Notes: generated by a model not told the origin, from the letters alone. A stretch of 31,162 nt of DNA from Candidatus Zhuqueibacterota bacterium (GCA_016783505.1 JADHWK010000024.1:1-31162); one strand, 5' to 3'. Positions 15,667 to 24,795 are shown, counted from the stretch's first letter. Made by a program: numbers and translations.

Positions 15667-16734
15667 TTATAACTCCTTAATTAAAATTTTTACAATTTTT
15701 TCTGATGCTTTTCCATCACCCAAACAATTCGAATGAAAATCAGGAATTTTAAAATTTCTGATTCTATTTAATATTCTTTCTCTATTCGGGCCAGCAATAT
15801 AACTCCAACCTTCACTAACAGTCTCAACCCATTCCGTTTGCATGTCCAAAATAATAGTTGGAGTTTTATAAAAATACGCTTCTTTTATCACGCCTCCTGA
15901 ATCTGTTAAAACCATTTTTGCATGTTTAATTAATGTCTGTGTTTCAAAATAACCGGTTGGACTTGTTACGATTAAATTACCTATATTGAGAATTTTTTCA
16001 AGACCATTTTGTTTTATTGCTTTAGAAGTTCTTGGATGTAGTGGAAAAATAATTTGCCCATCTATATCTTTTAATACAGATAAAATTTGCTTTAGATGTT
16101 CAATATTATTGGTATTAGATGCTCTATGGCAAGTCATAAAATAATAATCCTTTTCTTCTAAATTATATTTCTTCAATACCGATTTATTTTCTTCTATTCT
16201 TTTCAGGTTATTATAAATTATGTCTAGAGTAACATCACCTACTTTAAAGACATTTTTTTCTATGCCCATATTTTTTAAATTACTGACTGCGGTCTCCGTT
16301 GGACAAAAGTAAAAATCAGAGAGTATATCAGTAATAAGTTTATTAATCTCCTCAGGAATATTTTTTTTAAACTCCCTTAATCCTGCCTCAATATGTGCCA
16401 GTGGTATATTGCTCTTTGCTGCAACGATCGAAGCAGCAGCCGTCGAATTCGCATCTCCATAGACAATTATAAGATCAGGTTTTTTATCTAAAATTATTTC
16501 TTCAAGTTTAATCATCATCATTCCGATTTGCCAGCATTGAAGACCCGAACCAATTCCCAAGTTATAATCAGGTTGGGATATTTTCAGTTCATTGAAAAAT
16601 GATTTTGACATTTCATAATCATAATGCTGTCCAGTATGAATCAATATTTCGTGAAAATGCTCCCGAATTTCTTTTGAAACAGCAGCACATTTAATAAATT
16701 GAGGTCTGGCTCCAACGATTGAAGCTACGATCAT
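15667..16734 (-). CDS. wecB: Non-hydrolysing UDP-N-acetylglucosamine 2-epimerase
   Basis: A 355-residue WecB-type enzyme. Signatures are IVGARPQFIKCAAVSKEI, HTGQHYDYEMSKSFF, VYGDANSTAAASIVAAKSN, AHIEAGLREF with PEEINKLITD, HPRTSKAI and LTDSGGVIKEAYF. It interconverts UDP-GlcNAc and UDP-ManNAc or acts on a related diacetamido-sugar. The EAGLREF variant (common form EAGLRSF) may mean a modified substrate. Length is normal for the family and no key motif is missing. It is the first gene of the tightly spaced epimerase/deacetylase/acetyltransferase/WbqC operon. The symbol marks family only. Confidence 0.9.
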   Translation of the reverse strand: MIVASIVGARPQFIKCAAVSKEIREHFHEILIHTGQHYDYEMSKSFFNELKISQPDYNLGIGSGLQCWQIGMMMIKLEEIILDKKPDLIIVYGDANSTAAASIVAAKSNIPLAHIEAGLREFKKNIPEEINKLITDILSDFYFCPTETAVSNLKNMGIEKNVFKVGDVTLDIIYNNLKRIEENKSVLKKYNLEEKDYYFMTCHRASNTNNIEHLKQILSVLKDIDGQIIFPLHPRTSKAIKQNGLEKILNIGNLIVTSPTGYFETQTLIKHAKMVLTDSGGVIKEAYFYKTPTIILDMQTEWVETVSEGWSYIAGPNRERILNRIRNFKIPDFHSNCLGDGKASEKIVKILIKEL

Positions 16735-16792
16735 AGGAATATTACCTCACTTTCTTCGATTTATTGAAAACATGGTGGATATAAAGTTACTA

Positions 16793-17440
16793 TTACTTGC
16801 ACATGATGCTAACGTTATCAAGCCAGACGGCGAATACCAATAAAGTCCAGATTTGATATTGAAAGTCCCTCTTTTTATCAAAATGTGAGATTAGCATCTC
16901 TTGAATATAATCCTTATTAAAATAATCATTCAACCTGCTTGAATTTAGTAGTACGTCCCAGCAAAAATGCTTTAACTCTTTTTCAAACCGTTCTTTAATG
17001 GATAGACGGAAGCCCTGTTTTGGTTTTCTAAGGAGTAGCGAGCGCTCATTTGAATCCCAGATGGCGAAGGCAAACATTCCATTCAGGTGCTTAAAGCATT
17101 CCAACCCTTCTTCTTCGTATAAATGAAGAATGGATTCCGTGTCCGTTCGCGTCTTGAAATGATGGCCTTTTCGAATAAGGAAATCTCGAATTTCTTTGAA
17201 ATTATACAATTCACCATTGTAAACAATATGGACAGCATCGTTTTCATTGGATATGGGCTGATGTCCACCGGCCACGTCAATGATGGCGAGTCGCCGCATG
17301 CCCAACCCCACATTTCGGTTAATAAAAAGCCCCTCATCGTCCGGACCGCGATGGGTTAAGGTTTGGCTCATCCCCCTTAACATCTCCGACCCGACCGATC
17401 TTCCCCGATCAAGATAAATTACACCGCAGATGCCGCACAT
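16793..17440 (-). CDS. AsnB with large in-frame internal deletion (glutaminase domain plus tail)
   Basis: A 215-residue open frame. Residues 1-137 are an intact AsnB glutaminase domain with Cys2, RGPDDEG, NGELYN and RTDTESIL. Directly after NERSLLL it jumps to RKPKQGFRLSIKERF, which corresponds to the AsnB tail KKKQGFTPPLKEWF. About 420 residues holding the PP-loop (SGGIDSS) synthetase core are gone, yet the frame is preserved. It cannot make asparagine; it might still hydrolyse glutamine, or it may be a pseudogene not yet disrupted. The first ~165 bp match the intact asnB at about 95% by eye, then similarity drops, suggesting a recombination or gene-conversion tract. Confidence 0.8.
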   Translation of the reverse strand: MCGICGVIYLDRGRSVGSEMLRGMSQTLTHRGPDDEGLFINRNVGLGMRRLAIIDVAGGHQPISNENDAVHIVYNGELYNFKEIRDFLIRKGHHFKTRTDTESILHLYEEEGLECFKHLNGMFAFAIWDSNERSLLLRKPKQGFRLSIKERFEKELKHFCWDVLLNSSRLNDYFNKDYIQEMLISHFDKKRDFQYQIWTLLVFAVWLDNVSIMCK

Positions 17441-17442
17441 GT

Positions 17443-17585
17443 CCTTTTTTCCAATATTTCTATCAAGTAAAATACCGTTTTATGCCAAGAGAATCGCTCT
17501 AAAACCAGCTACTGATCTTTCATTCCGTAATTATTCCGCAAATCAGGGATCTTCTAAGGACAATGCATCCCTTGCTGTACTGATG
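17443..17585 (-). pseudogene. GT4 glycosyltransferase 3' remnant, frameshifted
   Basis: Minus-strand codons read ARDALSLEDP, then after a one-base shift DLRNNYGMKDQ, an in-frame TAG, and LVLERFSWHKTVFYLIEILE. This is a typical GT4 C-terminus in decay. It ends against the ATG of the deleted asnB, the same arrangement as the GT4 tail before the intact asnB at 13189. Confidence 0.72.
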
Positions 17586-17607
17586 GGTAATTAGCTTGAT
17601 TTTAATA

Positions 17608-18813
17608 TCATGAATCTATAATGGCTTGAATCTGGTGATGATCTTTAATAATCTCTTTAATAAAATCAGTGGTCTTTTGGGCAACACTAAGCCATGAGTG
17701 ATTTCGCTCCACCAACAATCTTCCAGATCTACCGTACCTCCCTCTTCGTTCTGGGTCTTCAAGCAGTGTATGAATAACTTCTGCAAGCTGTTGGGGATTT
17801 TCAGGGGAAACTATGCAACCGCAAGTTCCCTCCGAACCTTCTATTAAAATATCCCTGATGCCAGTCATATCAGTTCCTATTACTGGAACACCGCAGGCTA
17901 AATATTCAAAAAGTTTTATAGGATAAACACCTCCATCAATGTAAGCCGATTTCCCATAAATCACGACAGCGATATCCATTGCGGAGATCGCTGTAGGAAC
18001 AAGTTGATATGAGATTTGCCCTTGAAAAAGCACAATCTCTTCCAATCCTAATGTGCGGACCATTTCTTCCCAAATTGAACGTTCTGGTCCCTTGCCAATA
18101 ATTCGTATTTGCAGTAAGGGAAATTCTTCTTTGATTAAAACCGCTGCTTCTATCAAAGTTGGAATGTTATGATAAAAAGAACAACTGCCTACATAACCTA
18201 AAATATATTTTTCATTTGACCAGTTTAATAAGTTTCGTGCTTCATGTTTTGGAATAGGTTTGAAATGGTGAATATCAGTGCCATTAGATATTAATCTAAT
18301 TTTTTCTTCAGGAAATCCATAGAAATGGACCTCCTCCTTAATTCCTGGCGATACTGCTATCACGCCATTAGTTTTTCGAAAAACAAAATGTCTAATTAAA
18401 GAAGAAATTGTTCGTTTTATCCATCGGGTTTGTGTTAATAGGGATTCCTCATTTACCAATGCATTTACTTCTATGACTAACGGAACTCGAAACAAAAAGG
18501 ATAAGACAGCTGGAAATGGATTGTATAACATTTCGCGAATGTAAAGCACATCATCTTTGATTTCTCGCCATTTTTTCATTATGAACCGGAAGGATTTCCA
18601 GTAATACCAGATCCAACCATATCGTGGCAGATCCGGGGAGGAAATTTCAAAAATCTCTAAGTTATTTGACTTCGTAAGCTCTGGTGATGAATAAGGGATT
18701 ACAAGGGTTACATGATGCCCAATTTCTGCAAAGTTACGTACAATCTCTATTACGTGCCGCGTGCCACCACGAATACGGCGTAAATCTTCATAGCATAAAT
18801 ATAGAATGTGCAT
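17608..18813 (-). CDS. Glycosyltransferase family 4 (GT-B) protein
   Basis: A 401-residue GT4 enzyme. The N-terminal domain starts MHILYLCYEDLRRIRGGTRH; later blocks are GVIAVSPGIKEEV, LGYVGSCSFYHNIPTLIEA, IIGKGPERSIWEEM and KLFEYLACGVPVIGTDMTG, the donor-binding region. The E-x7-E motif is partly changed (YPIKLFEYLACG), as in many GT4 subgroups that keep only the second acidic residue. It probably extends a lipid-linked oligosaccharide in the cytoplasm. It is the last gene of a four-gene operon, 8 nt after the preceding GT4. Confidence 0.9.
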   Translation of the reverse strand: MHILYLCYEDLRRIRGGTRHVIEIVRNFAEIGHHVTLVIPYSSPELTKSNNLEIFEISSPDLPRYGWIWYYWKSFRFIMKKWREIKDDVLYIREMLYNPFPAVLSFLFRVPLVIEVNALVNEESLLTQTRWIKRTISSLIRHFVFRKTNGVIAVSPGIKEEVHFYGFPEEKIRLISNGTDIHHFKPIPKHEARNLLNWSNEKYILGYVGSCSFYHNIPTLIEAAVLIKEEFPLLQIRIIGKGPERSIWEEMVRTLGLEEIVLFQGQISYQLVPTAISAMDIAVVIYGKSAYIDGGVYPIKLFEYLACGVPVIGTDMTGIRDILIEGSEGTCGCIVSPENPQQLAEVIHTLLEDPERRGRYGRSGRLLVERNHSWLSVAQKTTDFIKEIIKDHHQIQAIIDS

Positions 18814-18821
18814 TACAGCGC

Positions 18822-19907
18822 TTAATACTTTCTTAATACGTTCTTGTATATCTCTTCCATCAATCCGAGATTATCGTCCCGGTTCCACCTTCTCTGAATT
18901 GTTTTGATGTTCTCGAGAATATCCGATCTCCAGCTGTCAGGTTTCTCAAGTGCGGTGCATATGTTTTCTGCCAACCTTTCGGCATTACCAACGGGGAACA
19001 ACAATCCGTTTTTTCCATTTTCAATCAATAACCTGTTAGCAGGGATATCAGTAACAATAGGGAAAAGCCCACAGGCCATCGCCTCCAGCAATGATACGGA
19101 TAAACCATCCGAAGGGGAAGTGGAAACATAGACGTCGGCTTTTCGCAAAACATCCGGAATATGGTCATGAGAAATATTCCCCAAAAATTCCACCTGGTTC
19201 TCCAGGCCGAGATTTTTTATTTTTTCGATAAACTTTTTTCTTAGTTCTCCATCACCGACTATGACGAATTTTACATCAGGTATTCTTTTTATGACTAGTG
19301 AAATGGCATCAATCAAAACGTCTGCTCTGTACTTCGGAATCAGATAGCGGGTGCTGACGACGGTCTTCCCTAAATTTCGCTTAACCCTCTCGAGCGGAAA
19401 GAACTTTTTAATATCAATCCCGTATTGGAAAGTACAGACCTCTTTTGTCCTCAATCCGGTTGATTGAAGAACTTTGGTTAGATAATGAGAAGCAGATGTA
19501 ATTATATCAGCCCTGGTTACAGCGATTTTTACAAAAATCTGTGAAATCCAATCCTTATTATAATCCACCAGTAAATCAGATCCATGTAGCGTTAGGATAT
19601 AAGGGTGAAAATGGCTTAAAGCCGCAAGCACACCGTAATTGGTGGCATAATGGGCATGCAAGATATCGGGCTTGATCTTCGATAAGTGTTTTTTTATTCG
19701 ACGGACTTTTTCGGCGATTTGAATAGTAGCTGATAAAAATGGGATATTGGGTTTTACCAGACATTCGCCAACATTGATAGTTGTCACGTGATCTATCGGA
19801 TTCTCGGTATCCGTAATTAAATAGATATCGTGACCTTTTTGGGAAAAAAATTGTAGCCAGTTAATAGTATGGACGGACGTAGCGTCAGCAAGATAACAGA
19901 TTTTCAT
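18822..19907 (-). CDS. Glycosyltransferase family 4 (GT-B) protein
   Basis: A 361-residue GT4 enzyme. It begins MKICYLADATSVHTINWLQF, followed by LHAHYATNYGVLAAL and LTLHGSDLL. The C-terminal domain has VVSTRYLIPKYRADVLIDAI, FVIVGDGELRKKF and SPSDGLSVSLLEAMACG, the E-x7-E site with Asp in the first position. Its ATG overlaps the stop of the upstream glycosyltransferase (ATGA). Donor and acceptor unknown; cytoplasmic or membrane-peripheral role in assembling the glycan repeat. Confidence 0.92.
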   Translation of the reverse strand: MKICYLADATSVHTINWLQFFSQKGHDIYLITDTENPIDHVTTINVGECLVKPNIPFLSATIQIAEKVRRIKKHLSKIKPDILHAHYATNYGVLAALSHFHPYILTLHGSDLLVDYNKDWISQIFVKIAVTRADIITSASHYLTKVLQSTGLRTKEVCTFQYGIDIKKFFPLERVKRNLGKTVVSTRYLIPKYRADVLIDAISLVIKRIPDVKFVIVGDGELRKKFIEKIKNLGLENQVEFLGNISHDHIPDVLRKADVYVSTSPSDGLSVSLLEAMACGLFPIVTDIPANRLLIENGKNGLLFPVGNAERLAENICTALEKPDSWRSDILENIKTIQRRWNRDDNLGLMEEIYKNVLRKY

Positions 19908-21154
19908 ATCAGTGAATCAAAAATATCTGCAAGCTGTTTGGTCAAATTTCTTCTGTGAAATTGATTGATAAAATTGATATTTGGCTCGGGGTGAAGTCGA
20001 TTGGCTTTCCAAAGATGATAGAGGTATAAAATCTGATCTCTTATTGATTCAACATCATCAGGTCTGGCAAAGAATCCTAACCCGGATTTTTTCAAAATCA
20101 ATTTTGCTTCTCCATCAGGAACTATTGCCAGAATCGGCTTTAGAGTAGATAAATAGTGAAAGATTTTGGCAGGTAATGCATTCTTCCCAACATCCTGGAT
20201 AATCAATAGAAAAACGGTGCTTTGTCTATAAATCGACTGCAATTCTTCGAAATGTATAAACTGCATGTGTTTAACGAATATATCGATTCCTAATTTCTTC
20301 GCTTTATTAAGGATATCATAATCGCTTTTTCCACAGAAATTTGCCGCAATGGAGTCCGAAATATTCACATGATGGAGGTTTATCCAGGCAAGGGCTTTCA
20401 GGAATGCATCGGGATTCCTCTTCCCATAAAACGAACCAGTATAGGATATGGTGAACTTCTTACTGCTGATGAAATCCGGGTTATTCTCCTCTTCTAAGGT
20501 TTGGGAGTCGAATCCATTATAGATTAATGCTAATTTGCGATCTTTTAAATGGAACTTGTTTTTTATCTCATTTTTATTCCCAGCTGTTACTGAAATAACC
20601 TTATCGGCATAAGAGTTTAACTGGGTCTCCATGCGTGATTCTCTATTGACTCGGAATAACTTGGTATGTGAGTATAGAGGATTGATAGTCCACAGGTCTC
20701 GATAGTCGGCAACCCATGGTAGGTTAAATAATTTCTTTAAATAGTATGCAATAATATGCGTACAAGGAGTTGGAGAGGTTGAAAATATCAGATCGTATTT
20801 TTCTTTTTTTAGTTCCTTTTTTGATTGAAGATATGCGATGGGCAACCAGCCGATTTTTTCATCGGGGATAAACAATTTATCTTTAATTAATTGATAAAGA
20901 GAGGTTAATCCAAATTTAGATAGGACAATTTGAAGGTAAAATGGATCTAATTCCCCGGCACGGATAATTTTTACCCTATTGGGGACCTCATCTAAAAGCG
21001 TTTCATCATAAGCCCAATAGTTTTTCGTGTTGGTGGTTATGACGGTTGGCAGCCAGCCAAACTCCGGTAAATACTTGACAAATTTGAGAGAACGGAATGT
21101 GCCACCACCGGCTAATGGAGGGAAATGATAAGCGATCATTAAAACTTTCTTCAT
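19904..21154 (-). CDS. Glycosyltransferase, GT4-like (GT-B)
   Basis: A 416-residue protein beginning MKKVLMIAYHFPPLAGGG, a start typical of GT4 enzymes that modify lipid-linked glycans. SPTPCTHIIAYYLKKLFNLP, VADYRDLWTINPL and ISYTGSFYGKRNPDAFLKAL match the GT4-like group with the DxRD.W motif. The usual E-x7-E motif is replaced by LPAKIFHYLSTLKPILAIVP, again typical of this subgroup. It is third-to-last in the operon, 7 nt after the methyltransferase and coupled to the next GT4 by an ATGA overlap. Confidence 0.88.
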   Translation of the reverse strand: MKKVLMIAYHFPPLAGGGTFRSLKFVKYLPEFGWLPTVITTNTKNYWAYDETLLDEVPNRVKIIRAGELDPFYLQIVLSKFGLTSLYQLIKDKLFIPDEKIGWLPIAYLQSKKELKKEKYDLIFSTSPTPCTHIIAYYLKKLFNLPWVADYRDLWTINPLYSHTKLFRVNRESRMETQLNSYADKVISVTAGNKNEIKNKFHLKDRKLALIYNGFDSQTLEEENNPDFISSKKFTISYTGSFYGKRNPDAFLKALAWINLHHVNISDSIAANFCGKSDYDILNKAKKLGIDIFVKHMQFIHFEELQSIYRQSTVFLLIIQDVGKNALPAKIFHYLSTLKPILAIVPDGEAKLILKKSGLGFFARPDDVESIRDQILYLYHLWKANRLHPEPNINFINQFHRRNLTKQLADIFDSLI

Positions 21155-21161
21155 GCGATTT

Positions 21162-22076
21162 TTACTTTTTTACCTTAATAAAAGCAATATTATGATCGGG
21201 GGTTACCTGAAGAATTGAATCAGCTGAGAATTTTTTTATAATATTAAGTAAACTATCCAATCTTATCTGATTCATATGGGTATAACGATCCCTAATCTTT
21301 GATATTGGTCTCGAATAGATTAAACAGTAATAAGCAGATTTTAATATTCCTAAAGGTCCTCGATTAATTAATTCTATTAAATTTTTGGATAGTGGAGCCA
21401 AATCGCTTTGACTAATCAATTTTTGTTCTTTCTCATTTGACTCAACATGGGTCTGTATATAAATAAATCCACCTTTTCTAAGTACTCTGAAGCTTTCTTT
21501 TATTACTTCATCTACGGATACAACATGATCCAATATGGCGGTCATTATTATTGAATCAAAAGAAGAATTCCTAAAAGGAAGGTACTCACCAATAGCTTGA
21601 TAGAAAGGGAAGTCTGGATTATCAATTGTAATTATTGGATCTATTCCAACATAATTTCCTTGACAATGTTCCTTATTCCAGCCCCCTCCACAACCTATTT
21701 CTAAAATATCTCCCTCAATGCAATTACAAAATTTGAAAAAATTAGTCTTTAGCCTATCGTATTCTATCTGATTTCGCAATATTTCTGGGTTACCTTTTTC
21801 CTTCTTTTTATATCTTTTTTTCCTCCATCTTTCAAAATTCCTAAGTTTTTTAAACCACTTTTTCCACAATTTAAGGTCCTCACGATTAATCAAGGATAGG
21901 ATGGGGGGAATCATATTGGGGATACCATTTTCTATTTTAAAAAAGACATTACATGAAGTACAAATAATTTCGCCTTCATGAATGGCTTTATTAACAAATG
22001 ATAATATATCGATCTTTAACTCCGAACTTTTACAAATTGGACAGACCAGAATGTCCAGGTCGTTTCTTTTTACCAA
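21162..22076 (-). CDS. Methyltransferase with N-terminal Trm112-like zinc domain
   Basis: A 304-residue two-part protein. Residues 1-55 form a Trm112-like zinc ribbon: C12-x2-C15 and C39-x2-C42, then IENGIPNMIP, as in many methyltransferases. The second part has motif I DILEIGCGGGWN, VGIDPII, GEYLPFRNSSFDSIIMTAIL and ESFRVLRKGGFIYIQTH, a Methyltransf_11-type domain. It likely methylates a sugar or lipid-linked intermediate. It is the first gene of the operon reading down to 17608 and is divergent from the flippase gene; the intervening AT-rich gap of about 88 nt probably holds promoters for both, but none is clear. Confidence 0.87.
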   Translation of the reverse strand: MVKRNDLDILVCPICKSSELKIDILSFVNKAIHEGEIICTSCNVFFKIENGIPNMIPPILSLINREDLKLWKKWFKKLRNFERWRKKRYKKKEKGNPEILRNQIEYDRLKTNFFKFCNCIEGDILEIGCGGGWNKEHCQGNYVGIDPIITIDNPDFPFYQAIGEYLPFRNSSFDSIIMTAILDHVVSVDEVIKESFRVLRKGGFIYIQTHVESNEKEQKLISQSDLAPLSKNLIELINRGPLGILKSAYYCLIYSRPISKIRDRYTHMNQIRLDSLLNIIKKFSADSILQVTPDHNIAFIKVKK

Positions 22077-22164
22077 AATTTAGCCTATTTTACAAAATTT
22101 TTATTTGCTTAATTAAATTAAAAATGCTATATTAATTTGCCAAAAGTTAAACATATTGAGCAAC

Positions 22165-23601
22165 ATGGAACTAAAAACAAAGACTTTAACCGCCGCTTTC
22201 TGGGTGGGGCTAACTTCGGCATTCTCAAAAATCGTGAGTTTTGCGACTACCCTCATTTTAGCCAGACTGCTCACCCCCAATGACTTTGGTTTGATCGCTT
22301 ATGGTTTTTTGATTATTGGGTCAATCGGGATTTTTCGCGAGATGGGACTAAACAGGGCTTTAATCTATCAGAAACGAGACATCGCTACCGCCGCCAATAC
22401 CGCTTTCTTTCTCATCCTGGCCTGGAGTGTGGTCTTATACTTCCTCGCTTTCTTTTCCTCGCCCTATTTAGCCCTGTTCTTTAACGAATCCAATTTAAAT
22501 CTGTTGATCAAAATTATGGCCCTGTCTTTGGTTTTAACCTCCCTTACCGATGTCCCCTTTTCACTTTTGGAGAAAGAAATCCGGTTCAAGCAGAGGGTAA
22601 TTCCGGAATCTATTCAACTCACAACCTATGGAATCGTATCTACCATAGCCGCATTTAAAGGATGCGGTTATTGGTCATTCGTCATCGGGCAGCTTTCGGC
22701 CGATGTCCTGCAACTGGGTGCGGTATGGTTCGTATCTGAATGGCGGCCCAGATTGGCTTTTAGCAGAAAGATGGCGGTCGAACTTTTTGGCTTCGGAAAA
22801 AACATTATGGGACTGGGTGTAGTCTTCTTTGCCATCCGAAACATTGACGATGCCTTTGTGGGCAAACTCTTGGGAACCGCCACCCTGGGAATCTACAACT
22901 TCGCCTATCGCATCGCCAATATTCCCGCCACCCATATCACCAATGTTATCGGTAGAATAATGTTCCCGGTTTATTCTAAAATTTCCAATTATACTTTTGA
23001 CCTCAGAAATGCGTTTTTAAAAACCCTGAGGGTCACCTCATTAGTGAGCATCCCGGTGGCGTTTCTGATCGTTCTGGTCACTCCGGATTTCATAAATCTT
23101 TATTTTGAAAAATGGCGGGCTGCTATCCTTCCCATTCAGTTACTCGCTATTTACGGTCTCATTCGATCGCTTGGCTCGGGCATGGGTGGGGTATTTTTAG
23201 CAAAAGGGAAGCCGGAGATTATGTTGAAAATATCCGCCGTTCAATTGATCATTCTCGGAATATTTCTTTATCCAGTTACAAAGCTGAGCGGCGTCACCGG
23301 GGTCTGTGCCTTAGTTATTATCTCAATTTTTTATTCTTTTATAATGAATTATAGAAAACTGAAGAACTTAATAGGTTTCGCCCATAACCAGATCTTCCAG
23401 ATATTATTTCCTATCTTAATCTTCTCCTCCGTTTCGTATATAATCCCATTAATCGTTTGTGGATTGTTGCGGACAGAAACAACCCTTTCTATCTTTGTTC
23501 TAAAATTACTTTTAATGTTGACAATCTATTTTACATTAATTCTTATATTTTTTAAAGATATCAGAAACGTGATCTGGGACAAGTTAAAATTTCTCAGCTA
23601 A
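22165..23601 (+). CDS. Wzx-type oligosaccharide flippase (MATE-like/polysaccharide exporter)
   Basis: About 478 residues, strongly hydrophobic throughout, with roughly 12-14 membrane segments. The start TLTAAFWVGLTSAFSKIVSF and LARLLTPNDFGLIAYGFLII are hallmarks of the RfbX/Wzx-like polysaccharide biosynthesis family. It would flip undecaprenyl-linked repeat units from the cytoplasmic to the outer face. The start is ATG at 22165; a TTG at 22156 is in frame but has no better ribosome binding site. It is the only large plus-strand gene inside the sugar island and converges with the GT4 at 23622. No Wzy-like multi-pass polymerase accompanies it here. Confidence 0.92.
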   Translation: MELKTKTLTAAFWVGLTSAFSKIVSFATTLILARLLTPNDFGLIAYGFLIIGSIGIFREMGLNRALIYQKRDIATAANTAFFLILAWSVVLYFLAFFSSPYLALFFNESNLNLLIKIMALSLVLTSLTDVPFSLLEKEIRFKQRVIPESIQLTTYGIVSTIAAFKGCGYWSFVIGQLSADVLQLGAVWFVSEWRPRLAFSRKMAVELFGFGKNIMGLGVVFFAIRNIDDAFVGKLLGTATLGIYNFAYRIANIPATHITNVIGRIMFPVYSKISNYTFDLRNAFLKTLRVTSLVSIPVAFLIVLVTPDFINLYFEKWRAAILPIQLLAIYGLIRSLGSGMGGVFLAKGKPEIMLKISAVQLIILGIFLYPVTKLSGVTGVCALVIISIFYSFIMNYRKLKNLIGFAHNQIFQILFPILIFSSVSYIIPLIVCGLLRTETTLSIFVLKLLLMLTIYFTLILIFFKDIRNVIWDKLKFLS

Positions 23602-23621
23602 AGATCCCCATCCAGCTATCC

Positions 23622-24764
23622 TTAGGAATTCAGAAGTAATTCTTCAAGGACCTTAACATTTCTTTTTAGGTTAAAATCTTTCTCTATTTTGGCTCTCGCC
23701 AAGCGACCCAATTTTTTGCACAAATCAGGATTTTTGATCAATCGCTCAATGACTTGAGCGAGGGTGATTGAATCCTTAGGTTCAACCAAAATTCCGTTTT
23801 TCCCATCATCAATTAATTCTGGTATTCCGGTAATGTTGGTGGCGATTACGGGCAGTTCCATAGCCATCGCTTCCATCAGTGAGATGGGAATCCCTTCAGA
23901 GAGGCTTGGCAGAACAAACACAGAGACTTGGAGTAAATAATCACGAATTTTTTCAGGATGGATAGGCCCTAGCAGTTTGACACAATTATGAAGATTTAGG
24001 TCTAAGATGTATTTGTTAAGTATTTCAAAATCTTTACCTCCTCCAATAATTAAACAACTACAAGGTATATTCTTATTTTTCAGAATACTACAAGCCTCGA
24101 TCAAATATTTTACCCCTTTTACGTGTCTTAATGCAGTTACAGATATTATGTTAAAATCTTTCGGATAGGGTACTCCTTTTCTATTGAAATACTCTGTATC
24201 AACACCACAATAATTTACTTCTATTTTATCTTCGGATAAAGAGAATTTCCGCATCAATACTTTCTTCTTATAGTTGGATATAGTTATAAAAGGTTTTGCT
24301 TGTAATATAAGCTCTTCTAAATAGGGTTCTGGATAGCGAATAAGTTCAGAATGGTGGCCAGTACAACTAAAAGGGATATTAAAAAATTTTGATATTAAAT
24401 ATCCTCTTAATGCTGCATTTGAAGCAAAATGGCAGTGAATTCTATCCGCACTTTTTACTCCTAAGTCTGGGTAGTTTGAAAAAAAATTAATTGCTTCCCT
24501 AATTCCTAGATATTTCCTCAAAAAAAACAAATGTTGTAAGGACTTAAACCAATATTTTAAAAAAAGTGAAAGGAGATTAAATAACCGTATTGTTTGTTTA
24601 AGATAAATAATTTTAAAAGGAGCTGATTTTATTAAATTTCTTTCTCCACCCCAAACTGAAATAACAGTAATTTGATGCCCTCTTCTAGACATTTCTATCA
24701 TTTCATCATGAGCAACTATTTTATGTTGAGTGGGGTAAGAATTAAGGAAGTATATAATTTTCAT
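23622..24764 (-). CDS. Glycosyltransferase family 4 (GT-B) protein
   Basis: About 380 residues from ATG at 24764; the open frame reaches 24812, but the added 16 residues are not family-like, and AAGG precedes the internal ATG. Signatures: MKIIYFLNSYPTQHKIVAHD, HCHFASNAALRGYLISKFFN, FSCTGHHSELIR, ISVTALRHVKGVKYLIEACS, SLSEGIPISLMEAMAMELPV (E-x7-E). It assembles part of the glycan from nucleotide-sugars. The upstream half-gene at 24796-25146 has the same N-terminus, so a tandem pair once stood here. Confidence 0.9.
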   Translation of the reverse strand: MKIIYFLNSYPTQHKIVAHDEMIEMSRRGHQITVISVWGGERNLIKSAPFKIIYLKQTIRLFNLLSLFLKYWFKSLQHLFFLRKYLGIREAINFFSNYPDLGVKSADRIHCHFASNAALRGYLISKFFNIPFSCTGHHSELIRYPEPYLEELILQAKPFITISNYKKKVLMRKFSLSEDKIEVNYCGVDTEYFNRKGVPYPKDFNIISVTALRHVKGVKYLIEACSILKNKNIPCSCLIIGGGKDFEILNKYILDLNLHNCVKLLGPIHPEKIRDYLLQVSVFVLPSLSEGIPISLMEAMAMELPVIATNITGIPELIDDGKNGILVEPKDSITLAQVIERLIKNPDLCKKLGRLARAKIEKDFNLKRNVKVLEELLLNS

Positions 24765-24795
24765 ATTATTTGTACCTTTATTATAAGTACAATTA

